The notes under the pieces are model-generated. The model was not told the DNA's origin. It did no database searches and was given only the letters and a program-made list of their open reading frames with translations. This document shows positions 17,006 through 18,488 of a stretch of DNA of 18,488 bases, one piece after another. Location of the stretch: NCBI GenBank assembly GCA_037135095.1, contig JBAXKZ010000029.1:1-18488 (forward strand). Reading direction: 5' to 3'. This DNA comes from CAIMZW01 sp037135095. GTDB lineage: Bacteria; Actinomycetota; Actinomycetes; Nanopelagicales; Nanopelagicaceae. The position numbers and the translations under genes are program-made. The number at the start of each line of letters is the position of its first letter. The first letter of the stretch is position 1.

Positions 17006-17033
17006 AATTTAATCGCGGTATTGACCCTAACAA
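17006..17033 (-). promoter_or_regulatory. Possible clpP1P2 promoter
   Basis: TTGTTA (17033-17028) and TAAATT (17011-17006) on the minus strand are separated by 16 bp, each matching four of six consensus positions. The 22-bp palindrome would lie just downstream of the transcript start, a position where a bound repressor would block the polymerase. Confidence 0.3.
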
Positions 17034-17053
17034 TCTTTTGGGGCAATTGCTTC

Positions 17054-17073
17054 CAGAAAAAAGCCTTTTTCTG
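17054..17073 (-). repeat. A/T-rich inverted repeat downstream of tig
   Basis: Perfect 8-bp arms CAGAAAAA and TTTTTCTG with a 4-base loop. The stem is mostly A/T and includes a T run on the minus strand, so it could act as a terminator or attenuator between tig and clpP1. It lacks the GC-rich stem of a standard terminator. Confidence 0.4.
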
Positions 17074-17074
17074 C

Positions 17075-17094
17075 CTCAGAGTGTTCGCCCTGAG
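17075..17094 (-). repeat. CTCAG/CTGAG stem just after the tig stop
   Basis: Five-base arms CTCAG and CTGAG around a 10-base loop that contains the second GTGTTCG half-site. It begins 9 bases after the tig stop. Together with the next stem it may end tig transcription, or the loop may hold a protein site. Confidence 0.3.
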
Positions 17095-17102
17095 AGAAGT
17101 GG

Positions 17103-18398
17103 CTATTCGGCAGGGGTACTTTCTGGCTCTTCGGCTCGAGGTGCCAGCGCTTCCAGGTCAACAACCTTGCCGGAAGTAGTCATGACCTTGACTCGAGATA
17201 GGACGCCAGCGAGCGCCTTGGCTCGGGTGACTTCAGCAACAATCGATGTGATCTGGCCGGCATCGGAGACCTCTTTAATAAATTGGTCTGGGGTCATCTG
17301 GTAGCGAGCGGCAGATCGAACTAGGTATTCAGTCAATTCCGTCTCGTTAACCTGAACGGCTTCGGCCTTTACGATCGAATCAAAGAGAATTTCTTGGGTT
17401 AGTGACTTAGTGACTTCATCAATAACTTCGGCGCGATGCTTATCGTCTTCAAGGCGGCCTTCGCGTTCTAGGTGCTCATTAACTTCATCATCGATGATGC
17501 CCGCTGGCAAAGGAATTGAAACAGACTCGATCAATTGTGCAATCAGAAGATCGCGGGCATGTGTTCCTTGTTCCAAAGTCTTCATTCGGGTCAAGCGAGT
17601 AGAAATATCGTCACGAAGCTCATTCAAAGTTTCGAATTCCGAAGCCATGGTTGCAAAGGCATCATCAAGTTCAGGCAGATCGCGATGCTTAACAGCCTTT
17701 ACCGTAACTTCGATATCGCCAAGTTCGCCTTCGGCAGTGCCAACCAATGGCGCCTTGAAGCTCTTTGCTTCCCCAGCGCTCAGGCCTAGAAGTGCTTCAT
17801 CTAATCCATCGATCATGCGGTTAGTGCCAACTTCGTAAGAAATATCATTTGCAGTTCCGCCATCGATCTCGGCGCCATCAACAGAAGCCACCAAATCAAG
17901 GGTTACGAAATCGCCATCTTCAATCGCTTTTTCAACGGTGGTCAAAGTTCCAAAGCGAGCGCGAAGACCGTCAAGCTGCTCAGCAACTTCGGTATCGGCA
18001 ACGATGACATCGTCAACAGTGATCGTCATTTCAGAGAAGTTAGGCAGGTCTAGTTCTGGTCGAACATCTACTTCGACAGTGAAGGCAAGTTTCTCTTTAT
18101 CAACCAATTCGGTGATATCTACATTTGGTCGACCGATTACCAAAACTTCATGCTCGCGGATGGCGCGGTTATAGAAATCAGGAAGTGCAGCATTAATAGC
18201 CTCGTCGAGAATGGCGGCGCGACCTAGGCGTTGTTCAACCATTGCGGTAGGTACTTTGCCCTTGCGAAAGCCAGGGATATTGATGCGCTCAGATAGGGAC
18301 TTAAAAGCGTTAGCAATGTGGGGCTCGAGCTCTTCGAAGGTAACTTCGATAGATAGTCGGACACGAGTAGGTGAGAGTGTTTCGACGGCGCTTTTCAC
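17103..18398 (-). CDS. tig: Trigger factor, ribosome-associated chaperone
   Basis: Binds the ribosome exit tunnel and shelters nascent chains. It has 431 residues, normal length. Start is GTG 18398 (MKSAVETLSPTRVRLSIEV), which aligns with the usual trigger factor N-terminus, and AGGAG lies 4 bases upstream. The ribosome-binding signature is present as GFRKGKVPTAMVEQRLG. The FKBP-type PPIase domain follows (GDFVTLDLVASVDG, then VGTNRMIDGLDEALLG). A helical C-terminal domain ends in an acidic/proline tail (APRAEEPESTPAE). Placement directly before clpP1P2 puts folding and degradation of new proteins together, as in many bacteria. Confidence 0.97.
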   Translation of the reverse strand: MKSAVETLSPTRVRLSIEVTFEELEPHIANAFKSLSERINIPGFRKGKVPTAMVEQRLGRAAILDEAINAALPDFYNRAIREHEVLVIGRPNVDITELVDKEKLAFTVEVDVRPELDLPNFSEMTITVDDVIVADTEVAEQLDGLRARFGTLTTVEKAIEDGDFVTLDLVASVDGAEIDGGTANDISYEVGTNRMIDGLDEALLGLSAGEAKSFKAPLVGTAEGELGDIEVTVKAVKHRDLPELDDAFATMASEFETLNELRDDISTRLTRMKTLEQGTHARDLLIAQLIESVSIPLPAGIIDDEVNEHLEREGRLEDDKHRAEVIDEVTKSLTQEILFDSIVKAEAVQVNETELTEYLVRSAARYQMTPDQFIKEVSDAGQITSIVAEVTRAKALAGVLSRVKVMTTSGKVVDLEALAPRAEEPESTPAE

Positions 18399-18402
18399 AG
18401 TG

Positions 18403-18413
18403 CTCCTTTGGAG
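18403..18413 (-). promoter_or_regulatory. SD of tig inside a small stem
   Basis: On the minus strand CTCC-AAA-GGAG pairs over 4 bp, and the 3' arm is the tig SD. The stem is short, so occlusion of the ribosome site would be weak. Confidence 0.3.
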
Positions 18414-18438
18414 GTGAGATTTTGTGACCTGGTATTAC

Positions 18439-18488
18439 TGGTCGGGGCGGGGAGATTCGAACTCCCGGTCTCCTGCTCCCAAAGCAGG
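18439..18488 (-). tRNA. tRNA-Pro(UGG), 3' part only
   Basis: The minus strand shows the anticodon stem CCTGC/GCAGG with loop TTTGGGA, giving anticodon TGG (reads CCA, proline). A 5-base variable region follows, then a T arm with GGGAG/CTCCC and loop TTCGAAT, the 3' acceptor strand CGCCCCG, discriminator A and an encoded CCA. The D arm and 5' acceptor strand lie beyond the right edge. The gene ends 40 bp before the tig start. Confidence 0.95.

Noticed and set aside
16957..17046. 30-codon extension of clpP1 from a TTG codon
   Set aside because: A consensus SD sits inside it directly before GTG 16956, and the shorter protein has the family length. The extension covers the palindrome and possible promoter.
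16957..17102. Full ClgR site upstream of clpP1
   Set aside because: Only the half-site GTTCGC (17083-17088) is present. The matching GCG half at the expected spacing is absent, so I did not annotate it.
1..18488. Mobile elements, CRISPR arrays, toxin-antitoxin or defence genes
   Set aside because: I saw no transposase, integrase, regular repeat-spacer pattern or terminal inverted repeats. Every coding stretch is explained by core genes on one strand.

Overview
This window looks like a core chromosomal block from a moderate-GC, compact-genome actinobacterium. Three things point that way. There is a clpP1-clpP2 pair with clpX. The order valS - folC - small DUF4233-type membrane protein - ndk is typical of Actinobacteria. 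The mreBCD - PBP2 - rodA - RNase E run resembles the Streptomyces arrangement. The short spacers and GC of roughly half by eye would suit a streamlined freshwater lineage such as the Nanopelagicales (acI), but that placement is inference. Every gene I can support is on the minus strand, so in transcription order the window reads from high to low coordinates.

Proteostasis region (18488 to 13091): the 3' part of tRNA-Pro(UGG), trigger factor, ClpP1, ClpP2, an MFS exporter and ClpX. A 146-bp spacer before clpP1 holds stem-loops, a near-perfect 22-bp palindrome and a strong Shine-Dalgarno (SD) that moves the clpP1 start 90 bases inward. Translation and metabolism region (13074 to 8297): valyl-tRNA synthetase, folylpolyglutamate/dihydrofolate synthase, a four-helix membrane protein, and nucleoside diphosphate kinase. 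Cell-shape region (8297 to 2450): mreB, mreC, mreD, PBP2 (mrdA) and rodA, nearly all joined by 1- or 4-base stop/start overlaps. This is a complete elongasome: filament, scaffold, transpeptidase and glycosyltransferase. A 235-bp spacer with a putative promoter and hairpins then leads to RNase E/G, whose C-terminus runs off the left edge.

I found no mobile element, CRISPR array, phage gene or defence system, and no gene-free stretch over 300 bases. I see no undescribed multi-gene system. The signal I rate highest is at start sites. Four genes with no recognisable SD (MFS, clpX, valS, ndk) each carry a TAnnnT hexamer 6-8 nt upstream of a start codon, as expected for leaderless transcripts from internal promoters. 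If real, the long co-directional block is several separate transcription units. The clpP1 palindrome and the RNase E leader hairpin are the next best candidates for regulation.
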